Source: Balneolaceae bacterium
GTDB taxonomy: Bacteria > Bacteroidota > Rhodothermia > Balneolales > Balneolaceae
DNA: 6,365 nucleotides
Assembly: GCA_003555185.1 (NCBI GenBank)
Contig: PWFZ01000034.1
Coordinates: 1-6,365 of the forward strand
Direction: 5' to 3'
How positions within the stretch are numbered: the first letter of the stretch is position 1; every line of letters begins with the position of its first letter. A model generated the notes under the pieces. It had not been told where the DNA came from. It searched no databases and saw only the letters and a list, made by a program, of their open reading frames with translations. Shown one piece after another: positions 1-6,313 of the stretch. The position numbers were made by a program, and so were the translations under genes.

Positions 1-1578
1 ATCCCCGTCACGCATACCGTCAAAAATTGTTGCGATATGCTGACCTGTTGAATTGTAAAGGTCTAACTTTACATTAGCGGCATTGGGTAACACATATGGA
101 ATACTGAGTGTATTGACATTTGGATTGATGGGATTGGGGTAACTCTGTTCCAGTGCAACAACTCGATTCTCCTCGAGTGACTCACCCATTAATTCCACTA
201 AAAACGGACTGGATTCATTTCTGGCATTGTGGTTGATTATAACAGCATCATTATGTGCTTCAGCGGTTGTTGGACGGTATCGAATCGTGAATTCCTCACT
301 TTCACCGGGTTCAATACTATAGGATCGCGCTCCTCCAACAATTGCAAAATTCCTGGCATTTTCCATCTCAATTCTTCCTCTAAGGGGATCTTCTGCATCA
401 TCCCTGTTTCCAATTGTAAACGACTGTTCTATTGTGTCTCCTACATTACCAACACCAAAATCCAATATTGTGGGGCTTACTACAATACGGGCTTCAATAC
501 CTACCAAATCAAGGCAGTTAAGCCCTAATGGCCATCCCCAGTCATCCAGCATTCCACAAAAAACCGGTCCGGGTGTATGAACCGCGTTTGCAAGATTTAT
601 TGCGGGTCTCATCAATTCATTCTCTGTATTTGTAAAGGCATTAAAGTCTAAGTGAGAGTAGCTTGATCCTGGCCTCCACTCTTCCGGCGCATAAAGAGGA
701 ACTTCAGCACCTTGGTTCACTTGAATAGCAACTTCACCTGCAAAAAATACTCCACCACGATTTCCTGTCACAGCCTGATAAAGCGCTCCTGAGGGATTAG
801 GATAAACAGATTCATTTTCAACCAGCATATTTCCTTCACCATCTTCAACCGGACGGTCATAAATAATAGGCCATGGTGGAGTCTCTTCCCCTTGAAATCC
901 CCATTCTGCTACTTCGTTATCCTCATCTGCACTTACACTGCCAATGAATCCAATTCCGTGACCTAACTCATGAAGCACAACCGTTACGAAATCATATTGG
1001 CCCGAAGGTGTATTTCCATCCGTCCCAAAGTACCAGTCAGAACGATCAGCATTCATAGTTACATTAATGTCATGCTCCACACCGGCAATTTGTTCAATTC
1101 GGTTGATTCCCGTCATGGCGCTTGCCTGGGCAATGGCGTACCAGGTATCCGGCTCTCCGCCAGCTGCTGTTGGTACAGTGGAAATTCGAGTCGGACCTGC
1201 AGATCCCAATGTGCCTTCTTCGAGTTCCCGCCAAACTGCATTTACCCTAATGGGAACAGTCGACCGAAGATGTGTCTCCCAAATACTTACAGCATATTCA
1301 AACGCATCAATCGCTTCTTGCGGCCAAGCTTCTTCCCCTTCATAGTCAACTATAAATTCTGATGTAGCAACAATTGAGGCACTTTTTCCTACAACATCAT
1401 GATGCCGCACAAAATGGAATGAATTTATGTCTGTTGGATCGAACTGACAGATATCCGATATATCCGGAGCCGGCATATTCAATACTTCATTGGAATGATC
1501 GGACTGACCATAAAGAGCAGTAATTGATAAAAAAGAAAGGCTGATAAAAAAGTTTAAAAACAGTACACGTTTCATCAT
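1..1578 (-). CDS. Secreted metzincin-like zinc metalloprotease with T9SS sorting domain (3' end cut by window)
   Basis: Open from the start at 1578 to the window edge: 526 residues visible, no stop reached. Residues 1-24 form a signal peptide (MMKR, hydrophobic run, ALYG). The catalytic region (about 40-360) holds HELGHGIGF, with zinc-binding H203 and H207 and catalytic E204. The usual third ligand of HEXXHXXGXXH is absent (G213). Downstream, SHLD (H309) followed by ELMRP (M323) resembles the distant third His plus Met-turn of leishmanolysin-type metzincins. A Cys-Gly-Met-Leu-Asp-Asp-Trp-Gly-Trp stretch near 340-350 closes the domain. Residues about 363-470 look like a choice-of-anchor D/Ig-like domain (SPTILDFG... 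EPGESEEFTIRYRP). From L476 a T9SS type A sorting domain begins (LEQSYPNPINP) and is cut off. Inferred role: exported through the Sec system and T9SS, acting outside the cell or on its surface; substrate unknown. No Shine-Dalgarno is seen. ATG at 1575 is an equally possible start. Confidence 0.87.
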   Translation of the reverse strand, partial: MMKRVLFLNFFISLSFLSITALYGQSDHSNEVLNMPAPDISDICQFDPTDINSFHFVRHHDVVGKSASIVATSEFIVDYEGEEAWPQEAIDAFEYAVSIWETHLRSTVPIRVNAVWRELEEGTLGSAGPTRISTVPTAAGGEPDTWYAIAQASAMTGINRIEQIAGVEHDINVTMNADRSDWYFGTDGNTPSGQYDFVTVVLHELGHGIGFIGSVSADEDNEVAEWGFQGEETPPWPIIYDRPVEDGEGNMLVENESVYPNPSGALYQAVTGNRGGVFFAGEVAIQVNQGAEVPLYAPEEWRPGSSYSHLDFNAFTNTENELMRPAINLANAVHTPGPVFCGMLDDWGWPLGLNCLDLVGIEARIVVSPTILDFGVGNVGDTIEQSFTIGNRDDAEDPLRGRIEMENARNFAIVGGARSYSIEPGESEEFTIRYRPTTAEAHNDAVIINHNARNESSPFLVELMGESLEENRVVALEQSYPNPINPNVNTLSIPYVLPNAANVKLDLYNSTGQHIATIFDGMRDGD

Positions 1579-1706
1579 ATAATCGGGGTCAGTTATTTAT
1601 ATATCCTGATGAAGGACTTCAAAAAATAGTCTTGTTACATTACGGATAATGTGAAATCAAATCCAATCATTATATAATCAAGTTCAAAAAAGTATGTAAT
1701 AACTAC
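1579..1706 (-). promoter_or_regulatory. Upstream region of the metalloprotease gene
   Basis: This 128-bp A+T-rich gap separates the stop of the glycosylase gene from the start of the metalloprotease gene, both on the minus strand. On that strand a perfect TATAAT lies at 1674-1669, about 90 bases before the start, but its only -35 candidate (TTACAT, 19-bp spacer) is poor. A run of six T follows soon after the glycosylase stop, but the sequence before it pairs too weakly to call a terminator. A short palindrome in the presumed leader is listed separately. The promoter assignment is a guess from position and the -10-like hexamer. Confidence 0.22.
1637..1652. repeat. Short perfect inverted repeat upstream of the metalloprotease gene
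   Basis: ACATTACGGATAATGT has perfect 6-bp arms (ACATTA/TAATGT on either strand) around a 4-base centre. It lies about 60 bases before the metalloprotease start. It could be an operator half-site pair or a small leader hairpin. The arms are short and A+T-rich, so chance is a real possibility. Confidence 0.3.
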
Positions 1707-2393
1707 TTAAGTCTGTTTGTTCCCAACCAGTTCAAGGAGTTGTCGCCTGAATTTGGGTGCTCCTCCATTAGCGGGATGCCGAACACCGGTATAATTCTTT
1801 CCCAGTAAAGACAAACTCTGTTCGCATTTACGACCAACCGCTACAAGTTGTACATCTTCAAACAATTGAATGAACGTATTCAAATAAGCTAATCCGGCTT
1901 CCAGTTCCGGCTGAGTTGGAGTACGATTACTTAATATACCTTTTTTAGAATTGTATGGGTGCCACGGTACCGCATTCCATAAAACGACTTCGTATGGATC
2001 AATATTTAAATCTGCCAAAGCTCCCCACATAATTGTAGCCGTTGGCTCACTCATCCCTTTTTCGATAAATTCGGGACTGCTCGTTCTTTTTGGACTCTGC
2101 CGGGTAAATACCTGATCAGGTGTAACACCATACTTCTTTTTCTGATGTCCCAAAAGAATTCGTTCTGATGTCATTGCTATTCCGGTAAAGTGCCCCCCCT
2201 GATACCCCAGTGCTTCCGCAATAAACAGATATTTTGCGGTGTGCTTTCTCTCTGCAAGGTATGTTTCTAGTTGCGCCCGGCGTATATCCGGAGCATCCTG
2301 ATGTTCATCATGCTTTGTATCCTGTTCAAACCACGGATTAAATAAATCATGAGTTGGCTTTTTTTTAAGAGACTGAACAAATGAAGTAATCAC
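1707..2393 (-). CDS. Uracil-DNA glycosylase superfamily protein (no Fe-S cluster)
   Basis: A 228-residue protein of the uracil-DNA glycosylase fold, expected to cut uracil or a related damaged base from DNA to begin base excision repair in the cytoplasm. Visible motifs, in order: LFNPW (17-21); motif 1-like AEALGYQGG (59-67) followed by HFTGIAMTSER (68-78), corresponding to GEAPG in related families but with Ala and Leu replacing Gly and Pro; VLWNAVPWHP (137-146); VAVGRKCEQSL (184-194); and motif 2-like RHPANGG plus a basic FRRQ tail (205-218). Only one cysteine (C190) is present, so it cannot hold the four-Cys 4Fe-4S cluster of family 4 and 5 enzymes. The start is GTG at 2393: no in-frame ATG, GTG or TTG occurs back to the stop at 2480-2478, and the next Met is residue 74. 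No Shine-Dalgarno is seen. Superfamily is confident; exact family and substrate are not. Confidence 0.85.
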   Translation of the reverse strand: MITSFVQSLKKKPTHDLFNPWFEQDTKHDEHQDAPDIRRAQLETYLAERKHTAKYLFIAEALGYQGGHFTGIAMTSERILLGHQKKKYGVTPDQVFTRQSPKRTSSPEFIEKGMSEPTATIMWGALADLNIDPYEVVLWNAVPWHPYNSKKGILSNRTPTQPELEAGLAYLNTFIQLFEDVQLVAVGRKCEQSLSLLGKNYTGVRHPANGGAPKFRRQLLELVGNKQT

Positions 2394-2437
2394 GGCAAGT
2401 TGGTTTTTTAGTGTATAAGATTTTTTGAATAGGAAGT

Positions 2438-2454
2438 GCGGAGCAGAGCTCCGC
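2438..2454. repeat. CAGAG-loop hairpin 1
   Basis: GCGGAG-CAGAG-CTCCGC is a perfect 6-bp, G+C-rich stem with a 5-base loop; on the plus strand a T-G wobble at 2437/2455 could extend it. It lies 45 bases upstream of the glycosylase start. No T-run follows on either strand, so it does not look like a standard intrinsic terminator. It shares its loop and the two inner stem pairs (AG-CAGAG-CT) with the next hairpin. Confidence 0.7.
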
Positions 2455-2473
2455 GAAAGATAGATGTATACCG

Positions 2474-2496
2474 GAGTTCAACAGGCAGAATAACTC
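2474..2496. repeat. Weak inverted repeat between the CAGAG hairpins
   Basis: GAGTT (2474-2478) and AACTC (2492-2496) are perfect 5-base arms around a 13-base loop containing GGCAGAAT. It may be a decayed member of the CAGAG-loop series, since CAGA is still in the loop, but the arms are short and the resemblance is partial. Chance is plausible. Confidence 0.2.
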
Positions 2497-2499
2497 AAT

Positions 2500-2518
2500 C
2501 ACGCAGCAGAGCTGCATG
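2500..2518. repeat. CAGAG-loop hairpin 2
   Basis: The core GCAG-CAGAG-CTGC (2503-2515) has a perfect 4-bp stem. It extends outward by two more pairs across a single C/A mismatch (2502/2516), giving 7-base arms. Read as minus-strand RNA, the direction of the antiporter transcript, that mismatch becomes a G-U pair and the 7-bp stem is continuous. The 9-mer AGCAGAGCT at 2505-2513 is identical to the one in hairpin 1 at 2442-2450. Confidence 0.6.
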
Positions 2519-2524
2519 TAGAGC

Positions 2525-2545
2525 TTACAGAGCAGAGTTCTGTAA
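2525..2545. repeat. CAGAG-loop hairpin 3, just after the antiporter stop
   Basis: TTACAGAG-CAGAG-TTCTGTAA pairs over 8 positions on the plus strand, the innermost being a G-T wobble. On the minus strand it is a 7-bp stem with a 7-base loop. It begins 15 bases past the antiporter stop codon, so it would sit in that gene's 3' UTR. No T-run follows, so a role in ending transcription or protecting the mRNA end is only an inference. Its stem differs completely from hairpins 1 and 2, while the loop is the same. Confidence 0.65.
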
Positions 2546-2560
2546 AGAGATTATGTGTAC

Positions 2561-4303
2561 CTACTTTTGCTGTGCCGGTGTGGCTTCCGGGTCTTCTCCG
2601 TAATACCGAAGAATTAAATAGAGAACAATCAATCCTGTAATAAGACCCCAAACCGGGTGAATCATTTCGAATGATGCAGGAATCTCGCCGACGAGCAGTG
2701 CCACAACAGCGACTACCAACGCATAGGGTAGCTGAGTTCGAACGTGGTCAATTAAATCGCAGGCAGATGACATCGAGCTGAGAACGGTTGTATCAGAAAT
2801 GGGAGAACAGTGGTCTCCAAAAACAGCGCCGGCCATTACTGAGCTAATTGCGCCGAGAAGAATCCCGTAATGTTCGCCACCCGCAAATCCAATTCCGGCT
2901 CCCATTGCAACGGAAAGCGGAACCACCACAGGAAATAAAATGGCCATTGTCCCCCAGGATGTTCCTGTTGAAAATGCTGTTACGGCGGCGATAAAAAATA
3001 CCAGCCCGGGAAGAAGTGCCAGCGGTAAGGTGTCTTCAAGCATTGATGCCAGAAACGTTCCAGTTCCAACTTCCTGCGTTACAGCTCCAAGGCCCCATGC
3101 AAGAATCAAAATAACCACTGCCATGAGCATCGACTGCATCCCTCCCACCCAGGATTCCAGTGCCTGATTTACAGTCAGTATTTTTTGAAATACAACCAGT
3201 GCTATTGCAACAGCGCATCCCGTAAATGATGCCCATAATAGAGCAGCAAAAGGATCAGCGTTACCAATAATTGCTGTTATTCCGCTTTCACCGGGCTCCA
3301 GGCCGGCAGCACCTGTTGAATACAACCCGTACAGTGCAACCACGATTACAGAGATAACAGGAAGGCCAGCGTTATACCAGCGCCTGGGCTTATCTTCTTC
3401 GGGTTGAAGGGAAGCCAAACTCGTATCGGTAGCCGGCATAGACCCTTCCCTGATTACCCCGTTTCCTGAAAACGCCCGGCGTTCGGCAGTAAGCATCGGG
3501 CCAAATTCTTTCCGCATTATAATCGTCATCAAAACAAATGCGAGTGCCAAAATCGGGTAAAAAAGGTAAGGCAGTGAGTGTAGAAAAATAATAAACGCAT
3601 TATCAGCGCCGGCTTGTAGCTGAGTGGCCAGAGCAGCGTCTGTGGTTTGCTCAGCCAGACCGGATAGTGCATTTTGAATTTGAGTAATTTCGAAGCCAAT
3701 CCATGTCGTAATTACGGCACTTACGGCGAGAGGGGCAGCCGTGGAATCAACAATATATGCCAGTTTTTCGCGCGAAATCTGCAGACGATCTGTCATCGGA
3801 CGAAGTGCATTTCCCCGAATCAGCGTGTTGGCGTAATCATCAAAAAAGATAAAGAGTGCAGAAGCCCATGAAAATAGCTGGCCTTTCTTACGGGTCGTGG
3901 CAAATTTACTAAGCTGATCAACCACTCCCTGGGTACCGCCACCACGCGACATCACCCCTACCATTCCTCCCAGAAGTAGACTAAACACGATAATGGCAAT
4001 ATGATCTGCATTGACCAAAGAGCCTATTAACAGGTCGAGAGACTCAGCTGTACCGGATATTGGATTGAAGCCTACCACGAAAAGTGCACCCACCCAAATT
4101 CCTGCGAAAAGTGATAAGACAACCTCGCGGGTAATCAGAGCAAGACCAATTGCCACCAACGGTGGAATTAAACTAACCCAGGTACCGTACATCACTGCTG
4201 ATTCTCCATCAACATTGGCAAAAGCCTGTAGATCCATCAAACCTACAACTAAAAGTGAGACAAACATAAAAGCTGCTGTCAGTAACCATTTCTTAAAATT
4301 CAT
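2561..4303 (-). CDS. NhaC-family Na+/H+ antiporter-like membrane protein
   Basis: A 580-residue polytopic inner-membrane protein of the NhaC family in the ion transporter superfamily, expected to exchange Na+ and H+ or to couple a cation gradient to a small organic solute. Visible marks: about a dozen hydrophobic segments; FFDDYANTLIRG (153-164) with paired Asp 155/156 and DSTAAP (186-191), both typical of the family; STGTSWGTMA (445-454) and GDHCSPISDTT (496-506) in the C-terminal repeat. A polar loop near 280-310 (ending PEEDKPRRW) separates the halves. The first segment ends in QAFA (26-29) and may be a cleavable signal peptide or an extra helix. ATG at 4303 is the natural start, though no Shine-Dalgarno precedes it. 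It is divergent from pcm. Some relatives carry amino acids or other organic solutes, so Na+/H+ exchange is likely but not certain. Confidence 0.9.
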   Translation of the reverse strand: MNFKKWLLTAAFMFVSLLVVGLMDLQAFANVDGESAVMYGTWVSLIPPLVAIGLALITREVVLSLFAGIWVGALFVVGFNPISGTAESLDLLIGSLVNADHIAIIVFSLLLGGMVGVMSRGGGTQGVVDQLSKFATTRKKGQLFSWASALFIFFDDYANTLIRGNALRPMTDRLQISREKLAYIVDSTAAPLAVSAVITTWIGFEITQIQNALSGLAEQTTDAALATQLQAGADNAFIIFLHSLPYLFYPILALAFVLMTIIMRKEFGPMLTAERRAFSGNGVIREGSMPATDTSLASLQPEEDKPRRWYNAGLPVISVIVVALYGLYSTGAAGLEPGESGITAIIGNADPFAALLWASFTGCAVAIALVVFQKILTVNQALESWVGGMQSMLMAVVILILAWGLGAVTQEVGTGTFLASMLEDTLPLALLPGLVFFIAAVTAFSTGTSWGTMAILFPVVVPLSVAMGAGIGFAGGEHYGILLGAISSVMAGAVFGDHCSPISDTTVLSSMSSACDLIDHVRTQLPYALVVAVVALLVGEIPASFEMIHPVWGLITGLIVLYLILRYYGEDPEATPAQQK

Positions 4304-4331
4304 AGGAGCTATTTCATTAAATGATGGATAG

Positions 4332-4359
4332 AAAATACAAGCATTGTGATTAAATACAA
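4332..4359 (-). promoter_or_regulatory. Candidate promoter of the antiporter gene
   Basis: On the minus strand TTGTAT (4359-4354) and TATTTT (4337-4332) are separated by 16 bases, close enough to -35/-10 consensus to be usable. The predicted leader would be about 20 bases, which suits the ATG at 4303. The surrounding 170-bp divergent gap is A+T-rich. For pcm, on the other strand, no convincing promoter was found; a direct repeat of CTTATAC (4372-4378 and 4385-4391) is the only other pattern noticed there. Hexamer matches in A+T-rich DNA are often accidental. Confidence 0.3.
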
Positions 4360-4473
4360 TATTGATTTCTACTTATACGTCATTCTTATACAAATGAGAA
4401 TTCGCCAAAATATTAAAGTTCGTTCCGCTGGTTTTTTTTCATCAGATATTCGATTGGCATTAATCTTTTTGAT

Positions 4474-5175
4474 ATGTTCATTGTTAAGAAAATAAATCAG
4501 CTGATTTCGGGTAAAATATTGGACAAAAAGAGAATACATAGAAAGTTTTCGAGCCGTCGGAAAAAACTTACCGAGCATATTCGCAACAAAGGGATCAAAG
4601 ATCCAAAGGTTTTACAGGCCATTGAACAGGTACCACGCCATATTTTTGTGGATACGGCGCTTGAAAACCATGCCTACGAGGATAGTGCACTTCCCATAGG
4701 AAGCGGACAAACTATTTCTCAGCCCTACACCGTAGCCGTCCAGACGGAGCTCCTCGAAGTAAAAAAGGGTGATAAAATTCTGGAAATTGGCACAGGATCA
4801 GGATACCAGGCGGCAATTCTGTGTCATATGGGAGCTGATGTGTACAGTGTTGAGCGTCATGAGCCACTCTATTTAAACGCACGGCAGAAATTGCAGGAAT
4901 TAGGTTACCGGCCCCGATTGAAATGTGGAGATGGCACGCTGGGCTGGTCAGCCTATGCGCCTTATGATGGCATTATAGTTACAGCCGGTGCGCCGATTGT
5001 TCCCGAAGACCTGATACAGCAACTCTCAGTTGGAGGAAAGCTCATTGTCCCTGTCGGAGACCAGGAGGTACAAACCATGATTAGAATTACCCGGGTATCT
5101 GAAGACGCCTACGAAGAGGAACAACTGAAAGAATTTAAATTTGTGCCCCTTATTGGAGAAAAGGGCTGGGAGTAA
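4474..5175 (+). CDS. pcm: Protein-L-isoaspartate(D-aspartate) O-methyltransferase
   Basis: A 233-residue cytoplasmic enzyme that uses S-adenosylmethionine to methylate isoaspartyl residues in aged proteins, starting their conversion back to normal aspartate. The family hallmarks are all present: the N-terminal pattern GIKDPKVLQAIEQVPRHIFV (40-59); YEDSALPIGSGQTISQP (68-84) at the active site; SAM motif I LEIGTGSGYQAA (103-114); an acidic residue ending the second strand in VER (126-128); GDGTLGW (152-158); and PYDGIIVTAGAP (163-174) followed by GGKLIVPVG (187-195). The protein is slightly longer than usual because about 25 Lys/Arg-rich residues precede the conserved start. ATG 4474 is the first ATG after the in-frame stop at 4414-4416; TTG at 4519 would give a more typical length. 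No Shine-Dalgarno is seen. It stands alone, divergent from the antiporter and convergent with the next gene. Confidence 0.95.
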   Translation: MFIVKKINQLISGKILDKKRIHRKFSSRRKKLTEHIRNKGIKDPKVLQAIEQVPRHIFVDTALENHAYEDSALPIGSGQTISQPYTVAVQTELLEVKKGDKILEIGTGSGYQAAILCHMGADVYSVERHEPLYLNARQKLQELGYRPRLKCGDGTLGWSAYAPYDGIIVTAGAPIVPEDLIQQLSVGGKLIVPVGDQEVQTMIRITRVSEDAYEEEQLKEFKFVPLIGEKGWE

Positions 5176-5182
5176 CTAATTA

Positions 5183-6223
5183 TTAAAACCTCATATTAAA
5201 TTGGACTGCAGGTACCGGTTTTGAGAAGGAAACAGTGCCGGGATCAAGTTGCGTAACTCCAACCGTTCTTGACGACTCTTCAGAATCGATTCCGCGAATT
5301 AGTTGGTATCCGGCTTTGGCCATCGATACTATTCCCACCCCAATATTGACAGCAGATAACGCTCCCCTTGCGTAATTCACCTCTCGCACATCATAGGTCA
5401 CTGCATGACCGCCTGTGAAGCCATCTTCATAATACCTCACGTCTTTATAGGTTTCTGAATTATCCAGATTTAAACTCCCAAGCAGTATTGATCCTGCGCC
5501 TGCCGCCAATCCCAGCCAATGATTTGCAGTTGACGATTCAACTAACCACGGTTCATTTACTGAATTCACAAGGTATGTAGCATTAACACCAGTCAGAATA
5601 GTGCTAGCTGCTCCATACCGCAGACTTATCTTATTTTTCGTTCTTGTTTCTTCACTTCTCATATGGTCGTATGCGGGCTGAATCATTGCCAGCTCTTTTT
5701 GGGTAAATCCCGATGAATCCACCCAAATATCAAACCGGGGATCATCAATTTCAGGTATGTATGCATACTTGTACTCTTCGTTGATCTCCTCTGCCAAATC
5801 TCTACCTGAAGTTTTCTCTATCAGGTACCCGACTGCGCAGATATTTCCATTACTGCTTATAAACGTAGGCCGGCGGTCATCAGAATGGCCGTCGTTATAC
5901 GGAAATTCCCCGCCCAGGTAGTACTCCCTCAACAGGTTCAACTTCACTTCACGGTTTAATCGTTGTTGCTCGGTTAAATGATCTGTTGGCCGATTTCGTA
6001 AAATTGACTCCACATATTCCAGATGTATATGAATTCGAAGATCATCCGAAACATATTTATCCGGCCTTTCTCCAAAGCGGTGAATATAACTTTCATCTCC
6101 AATTACCGCATTGATTTCATCCGTCACTACCGATTGACCAGCATCTCTTTCAGAATTCATAAAAAGCACTACAAATACTATTAGTAATGGTAAAACCAAT
6201 AAAAGGGAGTATTGACGAGTCAT
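5183..6223 (-). CDS. Exported or membrane-anchored protein of unknown function with CAVGYLI domain
   Basis: A 346-residue protein; I do not recognise a named family. Residues 7-22 form one hydrophobic segment after MTRQYS, a signal peptide or N-terminal anchor, so the rest probably lies outside the cytoplasm. A compact domain spans about 62-187: RIHIHLEYVESIL (63-75), LREYYLGGEFPYN (98-110), PTFISSNGNICAVGYLIE (119-136), a LAEEIN/YKYAYIPEI stretch (143-159), and SGFTQKELAMIQPAY (171-185). I recall similar blocks in uncharacterised proteins of Bacteroidota-like bacteria, with no known function. The second half (about 198-310) has Gly/Ala-rich hydrophobic stretches (204-219, 236-253, 285-309). 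The end, VQFNMRF, alternates hydrophobic residues and finishes in Phe, as outer-membrane beta-strands do, but a barrel is only a guess. C129 is the sole cysteine. ATG at 6223 directly precedes the signal-like segment. Its stop lies 7 bp from that of pcm. Confidence 0.82.
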   Translation of the reverse strand: MTRQYSLLLVLPLLIVFVVLFMNSERDAGQSVVTDEINAVIGDESYIHRFGERPDKYVSDDLRIHIHLEYVESILRNRPTDHLTEQQRLNREVKLNLLREYYLGGEFPYNDGHSDDRRPTFISSNGNICAVGYLIEKTSGRDLAEEINEEYKYAYIPEIDDPRFDIWVDSSGFTQKELAMIQPAYDHMRSEETRTKNKISLRYGAASTILTGVNATYLVNSVNEPWLVESSTANHWLGLAAGAGSILLGSLNLDNSETYKDVRYYEDGFTGGHAVTYDVREVNYARGALSAVNIGVGIVSMAKAGYQLIRGIDSEESSRTVGVTQLDPGTVSFSKPVPAVQFNMRF

Positions 6224-6245
6224 CTTAGTAACAATTATATTTCAA

Positions 6246-6274
6246 TTTCTATCTATTAATTATACAGATGTCAA
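6246..6274 (-). promoter_or_regulatory. Candidate promoter of the unknown exported gene
   Basis: A consensus -35 hexamer TTGACA (6274-6269) is followed after 17 bases by TAGAAA (6251-6246), a four-of-six match to TATAAT, which would give a leader of roughly 15 bases before the ATG at 6223. A perfect TATAAT (6264-6259) also lies here but only 4 bases from TTGACA, so those two cannot work as a pair. Evidence is positional and by hexamer match only. Confidence 0.3.
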
Positions 6275-6298
6275 GCCGGTAGTACCTACTCAAAATCT

Positions 6299-6313
6299 TT
6301 CAGACTTTCTGAA
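6299..6313 (-). terminator. Small hairpin directly after the upstream gene's stop
   Basis: On the minus strand TTCAGA-AAG-TCTGAA forms a perfect 6-bp stem with a 3-base loop, starting at the base after the TAA stop at 6316-6314. It is followed by AAGATTTTG, which has only four T in a row. The placement suits a weak intrinsic terminator for the gene entering from the right edge, but the stem is short and A+T-rich. Confidence 0.35.

Noticed and set aside
229..528. Plus-strand 99-codon open frame
   Set aside because: It is opposite the Ig-like domain of the metalloprotease and its Cys/Asn/Ser-rich composition is typical of a shadow frame.
970..1362. Plus-strand open frames opposite the metalloprotease
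   Set aside because: They lie wholly inside the minus-strand coding frame that carries a signal peptide, HEXXH motif and sorting domain; their translations show no domain-like features.
1680..1706. T-run after the glycosylase stop as an intrinsic terminator
   Set aside because: The bases before the six T pair at only a few non-adjacent positions, so no credible stem forms.
2438..2545. CAGAG hairpins as a CRISPR array
   Set aside because: The repeated unit is a 9-base core with changing flanks, the spacing is irregular (63 then 26 bases), and no cas genes are present.
4011..4331. Plus-strand 106-codon open frame overlapping the antiporter start
   Set aside because: It is antisense to the strongly recognised NhaC-family N-terminus; the translation is low-complexity Thr/Ser/Lys/Pro without motifs.
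4369..4578. Minus-strand 69-codon open frame in the divergent gap
   Set aside because: It overlaps the 5' end of pcm antisense, has no recognisable features and would occupy the promoter region of both flanking genes.
6259..6274. Consensus TTGACA and TATAAT hexamers together on the minus strand
   Set aside because: They are only 4 bases apart, far too close to act as a -35/-10 pair; at best one of them is used with another partner.
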